From positions 1 to 43,004 of the forward strand of contig JANSYQ010000028.1 in assembly GCA_024742305.1 (NCBI GenBank): DNA of 43,004 nt, written 5' to 3'. Position numbers and translations under genes: made by a program. This document shows, one piece after another, positions 1 to 8,710 of this stretch (its first letter is position 1; every line of letters starts with the position of its first letter). Below the pieces are notes generated by a model. The model made no database searches, was not told the origin of the DNA, and saw only the letters and a program-made list of their open reading frames with translations. Source of the stretch: a bacterium. GTDB lineage: Bacteria; Bacteroidota; Bacteroidia; Flavobacteriales_D; Crocinitomicaceae.

Positions 1-2289
1 ACCCATTTACAACCAACAATTTCGATGAAAGACGAAATTCGTCCTGAGTCCACCGCTCGTATCAAAGTGAGTGAGAAAAACGGAAGAAAAATGTCGTATA
101 CTTTGGCGATTGTTGACGATGGATTGTTGGATCTTACGCATTTTCAAACGCCGCAACCATGGAACACCTTTTATGCGAAGGAAGCGTTGGGCATTCAAAC
201 ATGGGATTTATACGACGATGTCCTTGGCGCATATTCAGGAAGTCTTGATCATCTTTTGAGCGTTGGAGGTGGGGCAGGAGCCATTGTTGGAAATGGTCCA
301 AAAGCCAATCGTTTCCCACCTATGGTTCGATTCCTCGGTCCTTTTGAAGTGCCTGCCGGTGGATCGAAAACGCATAAAGTGGATATTCCATCTTACATCG
401 GTTCAGTGCGAGTAATGGTCGTTGCAAGAGATGAAGAATCGTACGGTAATGCCCACAAAACCGTAAAAGTGAAAAAACCGTTGATGGTTCTAGCGACCAT
501 GCCGAGAGTTCTCGGTCCGGGAGAAACGTTCTCCTTGCCCGTAGATGTATTTGCCATGGAGAAGCATATTAAAAATGTGAAAGTGACCATTGAGTCCAAC
601 GATATTTTCATCAACGAAGATGCCACATCAAAGTCCATAGAATTTACGCAAGAAGGCGACGAAATCGTGGATTTTAAACTGAGAACGAAAGAGAAAATTG
701 GAATCGGAAAGGTGAAAATTAAAGCGGTCTGCGGTAACGAAGTCGCAACGCAGGAAATTGAGATTGATGTTCGACCATCTAATCCATACACCTTTGAAAT
801 GCAAGAATTCCAATTGGACGGAGGTAAAAGTGAGAGCGCAGAAGTGCTATTCGATGGACTTACTGGAAGTCAGGAGGCATTGGTTTCGGTATCAACAGTG
901 CCACAAATGAACCTAGAGAAACGATTGAAATACTTGGTGCACTATCCACATGGTTGCGTAGAGCAAACTACTAGTGCCGTATTTCCTCAATTGTACCTGA
1001 CCGTTTTGGAAGAGTTAACTAAGGAACAAAAGCAAGTCATTACTCACAACGTGAAGGCTGGAATTGAGCGCCTACAGTTGTTCCAAACTTATGAGGGCGG
1101 ATTTGCCTATTGGCCGGGGCAGTCGTCTGCAAGTGAATGGGGAACAAATTACGCAGGTCACTTCTTACTAGAGGCAGAGCATCTTGGGTACAAATTACCT
1201 CCGGGATTGAAAGATCGTTGGATTGCTTATCAAAAAGATCGAGCGGCAGAATGGAGTGGATTTAGAATGGGTCAAGGAGAACATTTGACACAGGCCTACC
1301 GACTCTACTTACTAGCGTTGGCTGGAAGTCCGGATGTAGGAGCCATGAACCGACTCAAAGAATATGATGGGTTGAGTACTACAGCATCTTGGAGGTTGGC
1401 CACCGCATACGGTAAAATCGGGCAGTTGGAAACGGCGCGGGAAATGACCAAAAGTTTGACAACTTACGTTCCGGTCTTTACCGAGCTGACAGGTACCTTT
1501 GGTTCTGAAGTCCGGGACAGAGCAATCATTCTTGAGGCTCAGACTTCTCTAAAACAGAACGAAGGAGCTATGGAGTCCATGAAGTATTTGGCTCAGAAAA
1601 TGCGCTCAGATGAATGGTTGAGTACACAAGAAACGGCGTATTCATTGATAGCCATCGGAAGGTTTTCGAAAGTGAATCCCAACAGTGCGCAATCGACCTT
1701 TTCTCTAACGGTTGATGGCAAAGCACAGACAGCGAACATTGGCAAAAAACTGGTCAACTTTACCATTGCTGAAAGAAAAGGAAAGCGATCGCTCGTACTA
1801 AAGAATACGGGTGGCTCCTCTTTATTTGTAACTGTCACGACTAAGAAGATTCCGAAGGTCGGGAAGGAGAAGGACAAACAATCCAAGTTGAAGGCGACCA
1901 TTTCGTATGAGGATATGGATGGCAAACGCATCGACCCTACGAAGATCAAACAAGGAACAGAGTTTTACGCCATCGTTCGACTGCGGAATATCACTAGCAT
2001 GAACTACCATGAAATGGCGCTAAATCAAATTTTCCCGAGTGGCTGGGAGGTGTATAATTCGCGCATGTTTGGAGGGCAAACTTCAGGAGCACAAGTAGAT
2101 TACCAAGACATCCGAGATGATCGAGTTTTAACTTACTACTCCTTAAAGGCGCATGGAATGACAAGTGTTAAAGTGCGATTACACGCCACTTACAAAGGGA
2201 AGTTTTATTTGCCGGGAATTTACACGGAAGCCATGTATGATCATAGTATTCATGCGCAACGGAAGGGACAATGGGTAGAAGTAATTTGA
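1..2289 (+). CDS. Bacterial alpha-2-macroglobulin, C-terminal part (5' truncated by window edge)
   Basis: The reading frame is open from base 1, so the first ATG at 25 is probably internal and the N-terminal macroglobulin domains lie outside the window. The visible ~762 residues cover the A2M core region, the thioester domain and the receptor-binding-like end. The thioester motif is seen as HGCVEQTTS (Cys codon at 955-957, Gln at 964-966), so the Cys-Gln thioester pair is intact. It is followed by an alpha/alpha-toroid-like stretch (FPQLYL, YEGGFAYWPG). Known family members are periplasmic, membrane-anchored protease traps, often encoded next to pbpC as in E. coli yfhM-pbpC. Here pbpC lies about 13.8 kb downstream. 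The family call is secure; the anchor and bait region cannot be seen. Confidence 0.93.
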   Translation, partial: THLQPTISMKDEIRPESTARIKVSEKNGRKMSYTLAIVDDGLLDLTHFQTPQPWNTFYAKEALGIQTWDLYDDVLGAYSGSLDHLLSVGGGAGAIVGNGPKANRFPPMVRFLGPFEVPAGGSKTHKVDIPSYIGSVRVMVVARDEESYGNAHKTVKVKKPLMVLATMPRVLGPGETFSLPVDVFAMEKHIKNVKVTIESNDIFINEDATSKSIEFTQEGDEIVDFKLRTKEKIGIGKVKIKAVCGNEVATQEIEIDVRPSNPYTFEMQEFQLDGGKSESAEVLFDGLTGSQEALVSVSTVPQMNLEKRLKYLVHYPHGCVEQTTSAVFPQLYLTVLEELTKEQKQVITHNVKAGIERLQLFQTYEGGFAYWPGQSSASEWGTNYAGHFLLEAEHLGYKLPPGLKDRWIAYQKDRAAEWSGFRMGQGEHLTQAYRLYLLALAGSPDVGAMNRLKEYDGLSTTASWRLATAYGKIGQLETAREMTKSLTTYVPVFTELTGTFGSEVRDRAIILEAQTSLKQNEGAMESMKYLAQKMRSDEWLSTQETAYSLIAIGRFSKVNPNSAQSTFSLTVDGKAQTANIGKKLVNFTIAERKGKRSLVLKNTGGSSLFVTVTTKKIPKVGKEKDKQSKLKATISYEDMDGKRIDPTKIKQGTEFYAIVRLRNITSMNYHEMALNQIFPSGWEVYNSRMFGGQTSGAQVDYQDIRDDRVLTYYSLKAHGMTSVKVRLHATYKGKFYLPGIYTEAMYDHSIHAQRKGQWVEVI

Positions 2290-2439
2290 TTAACCACTAA
2301 GAAGAAGTCCTGGCGCATCCAAAGGTAAAAGATGGTGTCTGAAGTGCTGATAGACATCGAAAAACAGGAACAGTTTCGGGCGAATGTTTCTGCATGTAAA
2401 TATTTAGGTTGACCGGCGGGTGCGCCCAGGCGCTATTAG

Positions 2440-2495
2440 AATTATGCTCCTTCACAGAAGCTACGCGAAGGCATAGCTACGGCGCAGGCGCTGAA
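2440..2495. repeat. Interspersed repeat, copy 1 (hairpin-bearing)
   Basis: It starts with AATTATGCTCCTTC (2440-2453) and ends with GCGCAGGCGCTGAA (2482-2495). Both blocks recur at 18430-18443 and 18488-18501. Between them lies an imperfect hairpin, arms AGCTACGC (2459-2466) and GCATAGCT (2471-2478), with loop GAAG. It sits in the 277-bp gap between the alpha-2-macroglobulin stop and the lipoprotein start. It looks like a REP- or MITE-like short element; no coding sequence is seen in it. Confidence 0.7.
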
Positions 2496-2566
2496 ATATG
2501 AATTGTGAATTGGCGCTTGGCGCCTCTCCATTGGAAGGGGGACAAATCGGAAGGACTTTAGGAAAA

Positions 2567-3409
2567 ATGAATAAAGATTGCATAAATAATGTCATTTGGA
2601 TAGTATGCCTAGCTATGTTATTCGCTTGTAATCAGCGCAAGGAATCGAAGAACGCGTCGGTGTTGCATACGTCGTATTACGAGATAAGTAATTTGCTTCG
2701 CACGGACTCTACTGCAGCTCGCACAAAGTTCAGTTCAAATTTCCAACGTTCAGAGCTGGATTCTTTCCTTGTGGACAACGATGCGTTTTTGAGAAATGAC
2801 AATCTATCTCCTGTTAATTGTGATTGGTATTGCTTGAAATCGCTCGTTGAATATAATGCTGCTGTTGACTGTAGTATTTATATCGATTTACCAAGCACAG
2901 CCTCTTGGCGCATGAATACAACGATTAAAAAAGAACTCACGAGTTGGAAGGAGGATTTCCTCAAAGAACTGCGGAAGAATGATGTCTTGAGTAGTCCGTT
3001 TCGAAAAGAAGGAATGGAGAGCGACTTCCGCGCACAATTAATTTCCGCATATGAGGATTCGAACTATGTCAGCTTTAGTTTTTACATTTCTAGTTATCCG
3101 GCTGGTGCTGTTCATGGCATGTATGAGTTTGAATCTTTCAATTTTAACAAAACCACAGGGGAGCGCCTTTCTTTCTACGATCTTTTCTCGGTAGACACAC
3201 GTGAAGATTCAGTATTGATGTGTGATCTTATCACGGAGTCTATTGGCATGGGAAGACTTGATCATATTTCAGTGTATGAGTATGACTTCAATTTAAACGA
3301 AGACTACATTGTGTTCAATTTTGATGCTTACGAACTAGGCCTATATGGATTCGGAACACCGAGGGCACCGTTAAATAGGAGAGCAATGTTTGCACGGTTT
3401 GGTAATTAG
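2567..3409 (+). CDS. RsiV-like lipoprotein (DUF3298/DUF4163 type)
   Basis: I chose the ATG at 2567 rather than the in-frame ATG at 2498. The first 23 residues from 2498 are translated from low-complexity repeat-flanking DNA, whereas from 2567 the protein begins with a lipoprotein signal: a short basic n-region, a hydrophobic stretch and lipobox LFAC. The 280-aa product should be acylated and exported. The C-terminal half carries the features of the PdaC/RsiV-like DUF4163 + DUF3298 pair: an AVHG segment followed by NFNKTTGERLSFYDLF, then a YIVFNFDAYELGLYGFG segment. In Bacillus, RsiV with such domains binds lysozyme, but most members have no known role and the function here is open. It is convergent with the next gene and shares a terminator with it. 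Confidence 0.75.
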   Translation: MNKDCINNVIWIVCLAMLFACNQRKESKNASVLHTSYYEISNLLRTDSTAARTKFSSNFQRSELDSFLVDNDAFLRNDNLSPVNCDWYCLKSLVEYNAAVDCSIYIDLPSTASWRMNTTIKKELTSWKEDFLKELRKNDVLSSPFRKEGMESDFRAQLISAYEDSNYVSFSFYISSYPAGAVHGMYEFESFNFNKTTGERLSFYDLFSVDTREDSVLMCDLITESIGMGRLDHISVYEYDFNLNEDYIVFNFDAYELGLYGFGTPRAPLNRRAMFARFGN

Positions 3410-3427
3410 TTTTGATAAGTTCTAAAA

Positions 3428-3460
3428 AAAATCCCCGTTGAGAATTTCAACGGGGATTTT
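3428..3460. terminator. Bidirectional intrinsic terminator
   Basis: A perfect stem with arms AAATCCCCGTTGA (3429-3441) and TCAACGGGGATTT (3447-3459) and a 5-nt loop is flanked by an A-run on the left and T-rich sequence on the right. It lies between the convergent lipoprotein gene and the T9SS gene at 3480 and could end transcription from both sides. Confidence 0.85.
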
Positions 3461-3479
3461 AATATGGTGAAGTGATCGT

Positions 3480-6458
3480 TTATTTGATGATCACTTTTCT
3501 AACAGTTTCATGTTCTCCTGCTGCAATCTTTAGGAAGTACATTCCTTCCGGCTGATTGCTCAATTGAACATTTTGTGTGTATGCACCGTCAACAGTTCCT
3601 GCATTTGAAGACCAAACGATAGCACCACGAACATCTGTAAGTTCAAATGCCACGTCCATTCCCTCATTCAAGTTCATGTTGATAGTGAATGAACCGTTGT
3701 TCGGGTTTGGATACACATCCAAAGAAGCGAACATTGGCAACTCATCAACACTTACGAGGTTGGCGTTCATGTTTTGTGTGATTACATCTGAACCACAAGG
3801 ACCAGTAACTGTCAATGTAATTACGTAGTCACCTGTATCTGCATAAATATGCGTAGGGTTTTCGTCAGTAGATGTGTTTCCATCACCGAAATCCCAAAGG
3901 TAACTTGTTGCATCCGTTGAAGTGTTTGTACACTGTGCCGTCAAGAACGAAGTGAACAAATCAAAATCAGCAACAGCATCAGGAATATTCTGAACTACAG
4001 TTGTTGGATTCGCTTGACCGCAAGCAGTTGTAATCAATACCGAATAAGTCCCAGGTGATGTAACCGTAACTGATGGTGTGTTTTCAGTGGTGTTCCACAA
4101 GTACGAAATTGCATCGTCCGTTGGTTGCCATCCACCGATAACCATTGCTTCATTAGAACACTTCCAAAGAGTATCATCTGCAAAGCTTAAGTTCGCCAAT
4201 CCAAGGAATTCATCAGCTCCGATATCTGGAGTAACTGAATCACGCATTTGACCGTCGATATCCATCGTTAACCAAGAGTAAGGCATTGCACCTCCATCAA
4301 TGAATTGATCCTGACAAGTGTGCAGATCTTCCGGATCATTGAACTGAGGACTCAAGGTATCAGAGTTGTTATCAAATCCAGTAGTTGCTTGCCAAGTAGC
4401 CAAATCTGCAATTGGACCTCCTAGGTAGAAAAGTGTTCCATTTGGTGCCCAAAAGTTGTTGTTGTCTTGATCTGAAACACCGTTGTTGATGTACATTGCG
4501 TATCCAGGTCCTGTGTTGCTAAAGATGTTGTTATACACCGCACCATTTGCACCTCCAGTGTGGTAGAATGCTCGTGAGCTAGTTCCATTAGACTGGATAT
4601 TCACGCTGTTATTAATAACATGCTGGTTGCTAGAACCTGTGATGTAAATACCGTAAGATGTACTTGTTGTACCAGTGTCACCAACGTGCACAAAGTTGTT
4701 GTAATAACGTGCTGGCTCTGTTACGGTCGCGTCACTATTGGATGTGTAGATTCCGTAACCGTAATTCATTCCACGAATGTCGTTACCGGAAATTTGTGTT
4801 GGTCCGTCACAGTACACCATGTATAGGCGGTAGATGGATCCAGTGTAGATGTCTCCCGGTGTAAAGACGTTGTTTGATACTTCCAAGTTTTCTTGGTAGT
4901 AAAGGTGTGGTCCTCGGTAGTAAAAGTTGGTAAACTCATTATTAGTAATCACCGTTCCAGTTTCTAGATCAGCAGTTCCATCGCCATACCAATACATAGC
5001 ATAAGATCCATTCTCGAAAGTGTTACCATCGAAAACGTTCATGCTATCAATCGAACCTCCGGAAGCGGAGTAAACCAATGCATAGTTTGTGGATGTTGAG
5101 GTAACAACGTTTGCAGATTTGATGATGTTTCCGTTCCATTCGTTGAATGATGCTCCACCGGATACTTCAAAAACACGCGTGTAGGCTCCACCTGAATTTT
5201 GGAAGGTGATATTGTTGAAGTGGTAATAATCTCCTCCGTCCAACTGAACAACATAGTTATCAGTGGTCATAGTAGAGAAGTAGTCAACAACTACCAAGGT
5301 AGGATCGTTGTTTTCACTTTGGAACGTTACGGTATTTGTAGCATCCATTCCAATTACTTCGGAAAGGATAAACTGTTCGCTGTACGTACCGTCCTGTACA
5401 TTCATTACTACAGGACCACATACTCCAAATGTATTTAAAGCGTTGACTGCATCGTTGAAGGTTAAGAAGTCTCCAGTAGTTCCAATGGTATAGGTTCCGC
5501 TCAAACCTGTTGTGGTAGTAACGGTTGTTGTATCGTTACCGCTTCCTGAAGCTGGTTCAATAACACCATTAGGTAATCCTGTGTATGCTGAAAGCACATC
5601 TCCATCGGTGTAAGCTACACTACCTAGGTATACGTTTTCCGTTGCTCCAGGAGCGAGGTTACCTGTCCAAGCAACTTGCGTCTGAGGAGTCGCGTTCCAT
5701 TCCCAGTCGATGTTTACCGACGTCAAAGTATCTGTTCCGTAGTTCGTAAGCTGAACTTCTACTGAATCGTTGAAGGAACATGTAGGGATTTGCGGATTGA
5801 TCATGGCAGAGATACCTGCATCTTCTGCAAGAAGGTCATAAATATTGAAATCGTCCACAGCAACATCACTGTAGAAGTTTGTTCCTGATATAAATCGCAA
5901 ACGAACGATTACCGTATCTCCTGACCAAGCTCCCAAACTAATAGATGGAGACTCTTGCCATTCGTTTAAGTTATCCGTCCATGGTGGAACAATATCGTTG
6001 GTCCAAGAAACTCCAAAGTCGTTACTCAGATCAATGTGCAATGTTCCCATTGTAGACCCGTACATGTGGTACCAAAATTCAAATTGAACATCGTTTGTAC
6101 CAACAAGATCTATTTGAGGAGACCACATGTTCGCTGTGTAGTTTGGATATCCAGTTCCACTACAAGAAGTCTCTACGTATAGATAAGTACCTGAAGAGTT
6201 TCCGAGGGTATGGTCAGTAGATGGACCTGTAGATGAAGAGGAAGTACCTCCAATGTCTGTAAGCCAATCAAGGTCGTCTCCAAGATCATTCACCCATCCT
6301 TCAGAAAGGGCACAAGATGCTCCACAACCGGTTCCGCATGTTACAAAGTTTTCGAAATCTTGCGTGTACGGGTAAGTGTCAATAATCTGCGCATTGACAC
6401 TACTCGCATAGAAGAGAGTCGAAAGACTTAACACTAATAAGTGTAATCGATTTTTCAT
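3480..6458 (-). CDS. Secreted T9SS cargo protein with MAM-like, beta-helix and PKD domains
   Basis: This is a 992-aa protein with a Sec signal peptide (residues 1-23, cleavage after VNA). Residues about 25-205 look like a MAM/jelly-roll adhesion domain (QDFENF start, GWVND, VRLRFISGT). About 210-310 is a CARDB-like beta domain. About 340-690 is a right-handed parallel beta-helix rich in Asn/Gly (repeated NN-type turns such as ISGNDI and VINNSV). About 820-890 is a PKD domain (SYLWDFGDGNTSTDENPTHIY). About 904-992 is a type A T9SS sorting domain (VYPNPNNGSF ... EGMYFLKI ... RKVIIK). It should be exported by the Sec and Por systems and attached to the surface or released. The ligand or substrate is unknown; beta-helix regions occur in polysaccharide-active and adhesive proteins. 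It lies 44 bp downstream of another T9SS gene on the same strand and may be co-transcribed with it. Confidence 0.9.
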   Translation of the reverse strand: MKNRLHLLVLSLSTLFYASSVNAQIIDTYPYTQDFENFVTCGTGCGASCALSEGWVNDLGDDLDWLTDIGGTSSSSTGPSTDHTLGNSSGTYLYVETSCSGTGYPNYTANMWSPQIDLVGTNDVQFEFWYHMYGSTMGTLHIDLSNDFGVSWTNDIVPPWTDNLNEWQESPSISLGAWSGDTVIVRLRFISGTNFYSDVAVDDFNIYDLLAEDAGISAMINPQIPTCSFNDSVEVQLTNYGTDTLTSVNIDWEWNATPQTQVAWTGNLAPGATENVYLGSVAYTDGDVLSAYTGLPNGVIEPASGSGNDTTTVTTTTGLSGTYTIGTTGDFLTFNDAVNALNTFGVCGPVVMNVQDGTYSEQFILSEVIGMDATNTVTFQSENNDPTLVVVDYFSTMTTDNYVVQLDGGDYYHFNNITFQNSGGAYTRVFEVSGGASFNEWNGNIIKSANVVTSTSTNYALVYSASGGSIDSMNVFDGNTFENGSYAMYWYGDGTADLETGTVITNNEFTNFYYRGPHLYYQENLEVSNNVFTPGDIYTGSIYRLYMVYCDGPTQISGNDIRGMNYGYGIYTSNSDATVTEPARYYNNFVHVGDTGTTSTSYGIYITGSSNQHVINNSVNIQSNGTSSRAFYHTGGANGAVYNNIFSNTGPGYAMYINNGVSDQDNNNFWAPNGTLFYLGGPIADLATWQATTGFDNNSDTLSPQFNDPEDLHTCQDQFIDGGAMPYSWLTMDIDGQMRDSVTPDIGADEFLGLANLSFADDTLWKCSNEAMVIGGWQPTDDAISYLWNTTENTPSVTVTSPGTYSVLITTACGQANPTTVVQNIPDAVADFDLFTSFLTAQCTNTSTDATSYLWDFGDGNTSTDENPTHIYADTGDYVITLTVTGPCGSDVITQNMNANLVSVDELPMFASLDVYPNPNNGSFTINMNLNEGMDVAFELTDVRGAIVWSSNAGTVDGAYTQNVQLSNQPEGMYFLKIAAGEHETVRKVIIK

Positions 6459-6502
6459 AGTTATTATTTATTAAAGATTGTAGTTGTTTTCTTCGTCTTA
6501 TA

Positions 6503-8470
6503 TTATTGAACAAACACTTTAAACGATTTAATCGTTGCGTCTGTATCCTTTATCTGTAGGAAGTAAACACCGCTTTTAATATCGATCGTGTTCATGTTGT
6601 TTTGAGCTTCATTCGCGTGAATAGCTCTTACCACTTGTCCATTCAAGTTCACCAATTCTGCGTTCAAGTTTTGACCAAGCAAAATCTCAGGAATTTCGAT
6701 AGCGATGTTGTTTTCGGCAGAAATCACATTGATTTCATTCAAGGTCGCCTCACTAAGTCCAACAGTACTCACTAGCGTTACACTTGTTTGAGAGTTCGCC
6801 ATTGTGCTTACTGTTGCCTGTTGCGTATTTGCAAAACTTACAATGAAAATAGAGTATGGCTGACCTTCAACGATCAAATCTCCATCAGAGTCTGTTTTTT
6901 GTGCCTCAAATACTGTTGTATAAGAGGGAGAGCCATTAGCGGTAACAAACATCCATGCTGTTGAAGGCAAGTTTAAGGCGTCATTTAATGTAAAACCAAT
7001 AGCAGAGCTTGGTTTTACGGCAATTACTCGATAGGCCAAGATTCCAAATTCGCTTGAAGCAGCATCAAAATCAACCTGAAGGTCAAGACCATTTCCGTTG
7101 TCAGCAATATCTGAACCGATGATTGCGGCACCTGAAACTGGTGTTGTTACTACTTCCAAGGTAACGTCTGTAGTTGCAAACGCTAATGAGTCGATATTAG
7201 CAGACGTACCATCTGCTACACTCATAACGAAGAGTGTGTACGGCTGACCTAGAACGATCGCGTCGCCTTCTGTGTCGGTAGTAGCTGCGTTAAACGTTAA
7301 TGAGTAAGGTCCACCGTTAGGTGTTTGTGTTTCGTATGCTGTAGCTGGAACTGATTGCGCAGCTGCTAAATCGAATGATCCTGCAACAGCACTTTTCACT
7401 GCCATTACACGATATTCTTGAATTCCAAATTCGTTAGATGCGGCGCCAAAATCAGCCTGAAGATCCGTAGCATTTGCGTTGTCACCTACATCAGAACCAA
7501 CGATTGTTGTTGCTCCGTATGTCGGGGTGTTCAAGGTAACGTCTGCTGCTGCAACGGACAATGAGTTAATGGTAGCGTTTGTTCCGTCCGCAACGTTAAG
7601 CACGTAAATACGGTATGCTTGACCAATAACAATTGCATCGCCATCGGAATCAATTGCCCCGGTTGTTAATACTTGCGTGTATGTCGGCCCTCCGTTAGGA
7701 GTTACAGCCGTGTAGTTTGCCATTGGAAGGGCTTCTGCAGCAGTAATATCAAAGGTTCCGACTAGAGCAGACTTTACAATGATTACACGATATTCTGAAA
7801 TTGTCGTTTCGTCTACTGCGGCGTCAAAACTGAACTCAAGGTCCGTTTCGTTAGAGCTATTGGCAACATCCAATCCTGAAATTGCTGTTGCTTGCGATGC
7901 AACTGTACCACCGCTTCCGGTGTCACCAGCACTAATTGCGGCTCCACCATTCGTTTCGTATGCGTAGTCCTTTACTGTCCATGAATTTCCGGCGAAATTT
8001 ACGTCCAATCGAACCCAGCCGTAGTGTATCGTCCCTGAAATATCAAAACGCAACCCAATGTAGCGATCGGTAACATTACACCAGTTCCCGAAACTACATG
8101 AACCGTAGTTCAGTGATTGGAACCCGCCAGCAAAGCCATTATTAAAAAACTGTCCAGCACCAGAGCTTATCACAGCTCCGCTACTAAGTGCAAACGGGTA
8201 AGCGAATGTTGCTCCACCACTTCCAAGGCACTCATTTGTAGCCGTTAATGGTGAAATGTATAAGTTTTGACTGCCGTCATGCCAAATACGGAAATCGTCT
8301 GTACCGTTGTTATCGACATCGAGGAAATATTGGCTTCCGATTCCTCCTGTGAAGTCCGGAGTTTCATCGGTATAAACCACAGCCGCATCAGCATCGTTTG
8401 TTACTGCAATAGCAGCTGTCAACATACCGTACTGCGCCAATCTCTTTTGTAAGGAGTTAGTAGTGCTCAT
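6503..8470 (-). CDS. T9SS cargo protein with three ~120-aa tandem repeats
   Basis: This 655-aa protein has a short Ala-rich N-terminal hydrophobic segment (residues ~13-30) that resembles an atypical signal peptide. Residues ~31-190 contain YTDETPDF, DVDNNGTDDFRI and YGWVRLDV, a pattern I know from other Bacteroidota surface proteins. Three tandem units follow, about 192-312, 313-432 and 433-555. Each contains a Glu-Tyr-Arg-Val/Ile or Ala-Tyr-Arg-Val strand, an NGGP or NGSP turn and a D[ST][DE]GD segment followed by GQ.Y. The last ~90 residues form a T9SS-type sorting domain ending in GVYFLQIKD and FKVFVQ. No catalytic motif is visible, and adhesion or a structural role is only a guess. Together with the following gene it makes a pair of T9SS cargo genes. 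Confidence 0.85.
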   Translation of the reverse strand: MSTTNSLQKRLAQYGMLTAAIAVTNDADAAVVYTDETPDFTGGIGSQYFLDVDNNGTDDFRIWHDGSQNLYISPLTATNECLGSGGATFAYPFALSSGAVISSGAGQFFNNGFAGGFQSLNYGSCSFGNWCNVTDRYIGLRFDISGTIHYGWVRLDVNFAGNSWTVKDYAYETNGGAAISAGDTGSGGTVASQATAISGLDVANSSNETDLEFSFDAAVDETTISEYRVIIVKSALVGTFDITAAEALPMANYTAVTPNGGPTYTQVLTTGAIDSDGDAIVIGQAYRIYVLNVADGTNATINSLSVAAADVTLNTPTYGATTIVGSDVGDNANATDLQADFGAASNEFGIQEYRVMAVKSAVAGSFDLAAAQSVPATAYETQTPNGGPYSLTFNAATTDTEGDAIVLGQPYTLFVMSVADGTSANIDSLAFATTDVTLEVVTTPVSGAAIIGSDIADNGNGLDLQVDFDAASSEFGILAYRVIAVKPSSAIGFTLNDALNLPSTAWMFVTANGSPSYTTVFEAQKTDSDGDLIVEGQPYSIFIVSFANTQQATVSTMANSQTSVTLVSTVGLSEATLNEINVISAENNIAIEIPEILLGQNLNAELVNLNGQVVRAIHANEAQNNMNTIDIKSGVYFLQIKDTDATIKSFKVFVQ

Positions 8471-8566
8471 AGGTGTTTGTGTTTAGCGCGAATGTTTTAA
8501 CTTAGCTTTTCGCGCTTGCGTTTTGAAAATCAATGCGCAAGGTACGAAAGAAATGGTTAAAATAAA

Positions 8567-8710
8567 ATGGATAAATCCAACAAGTTACAACAGGTTGTAT
8601 ACGATATTCCGGTGAAAGGCTCTCTAGGGCTTTTGGCGTATGGAGATAGAGGGCTTAGAGCGTGGCGTAAAGTTCGAGATGAGAACAAGAAAAAAAAGTC
8701 AAGAAATTGA
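8567..8710 (+). CDS. Small 47-aa basic protein, translationally coupled to the downstream fusion enzyme
   Basis: The ORF is 48 codons long, starts at an ATG at 8567 and ends at TGA 8708-8710. Its stop overlaps the TTG start of the next gene (TTGA), the arrangement typical of coupled translation. The middle is hydrophobic and glycine-rich (VKGSLGLLAYG, then DRGLRAWR) and the tail is very basic (KKKK). I have an impression, not checked, that similar short proteins precede alkaline-phosphatase-family genes in other Bacteroidota. No function is known to me. It fills most of the otherwise empty 236-bp divergent gap. Confidence 0.6.
   Translation: MDKSNKLQQVVYDIPVKGSLGLLAYGDRGLRAWRKVRDENKKKKSRN

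Noticed and set aside
2498-2566. N-terminal extension of the RsiV-like lipoprotein
   Set aside because: The 23 extra residues come from repeat-flanking DNA and would bury the lipoprotein signal; the ATG at 2567 is preferred.
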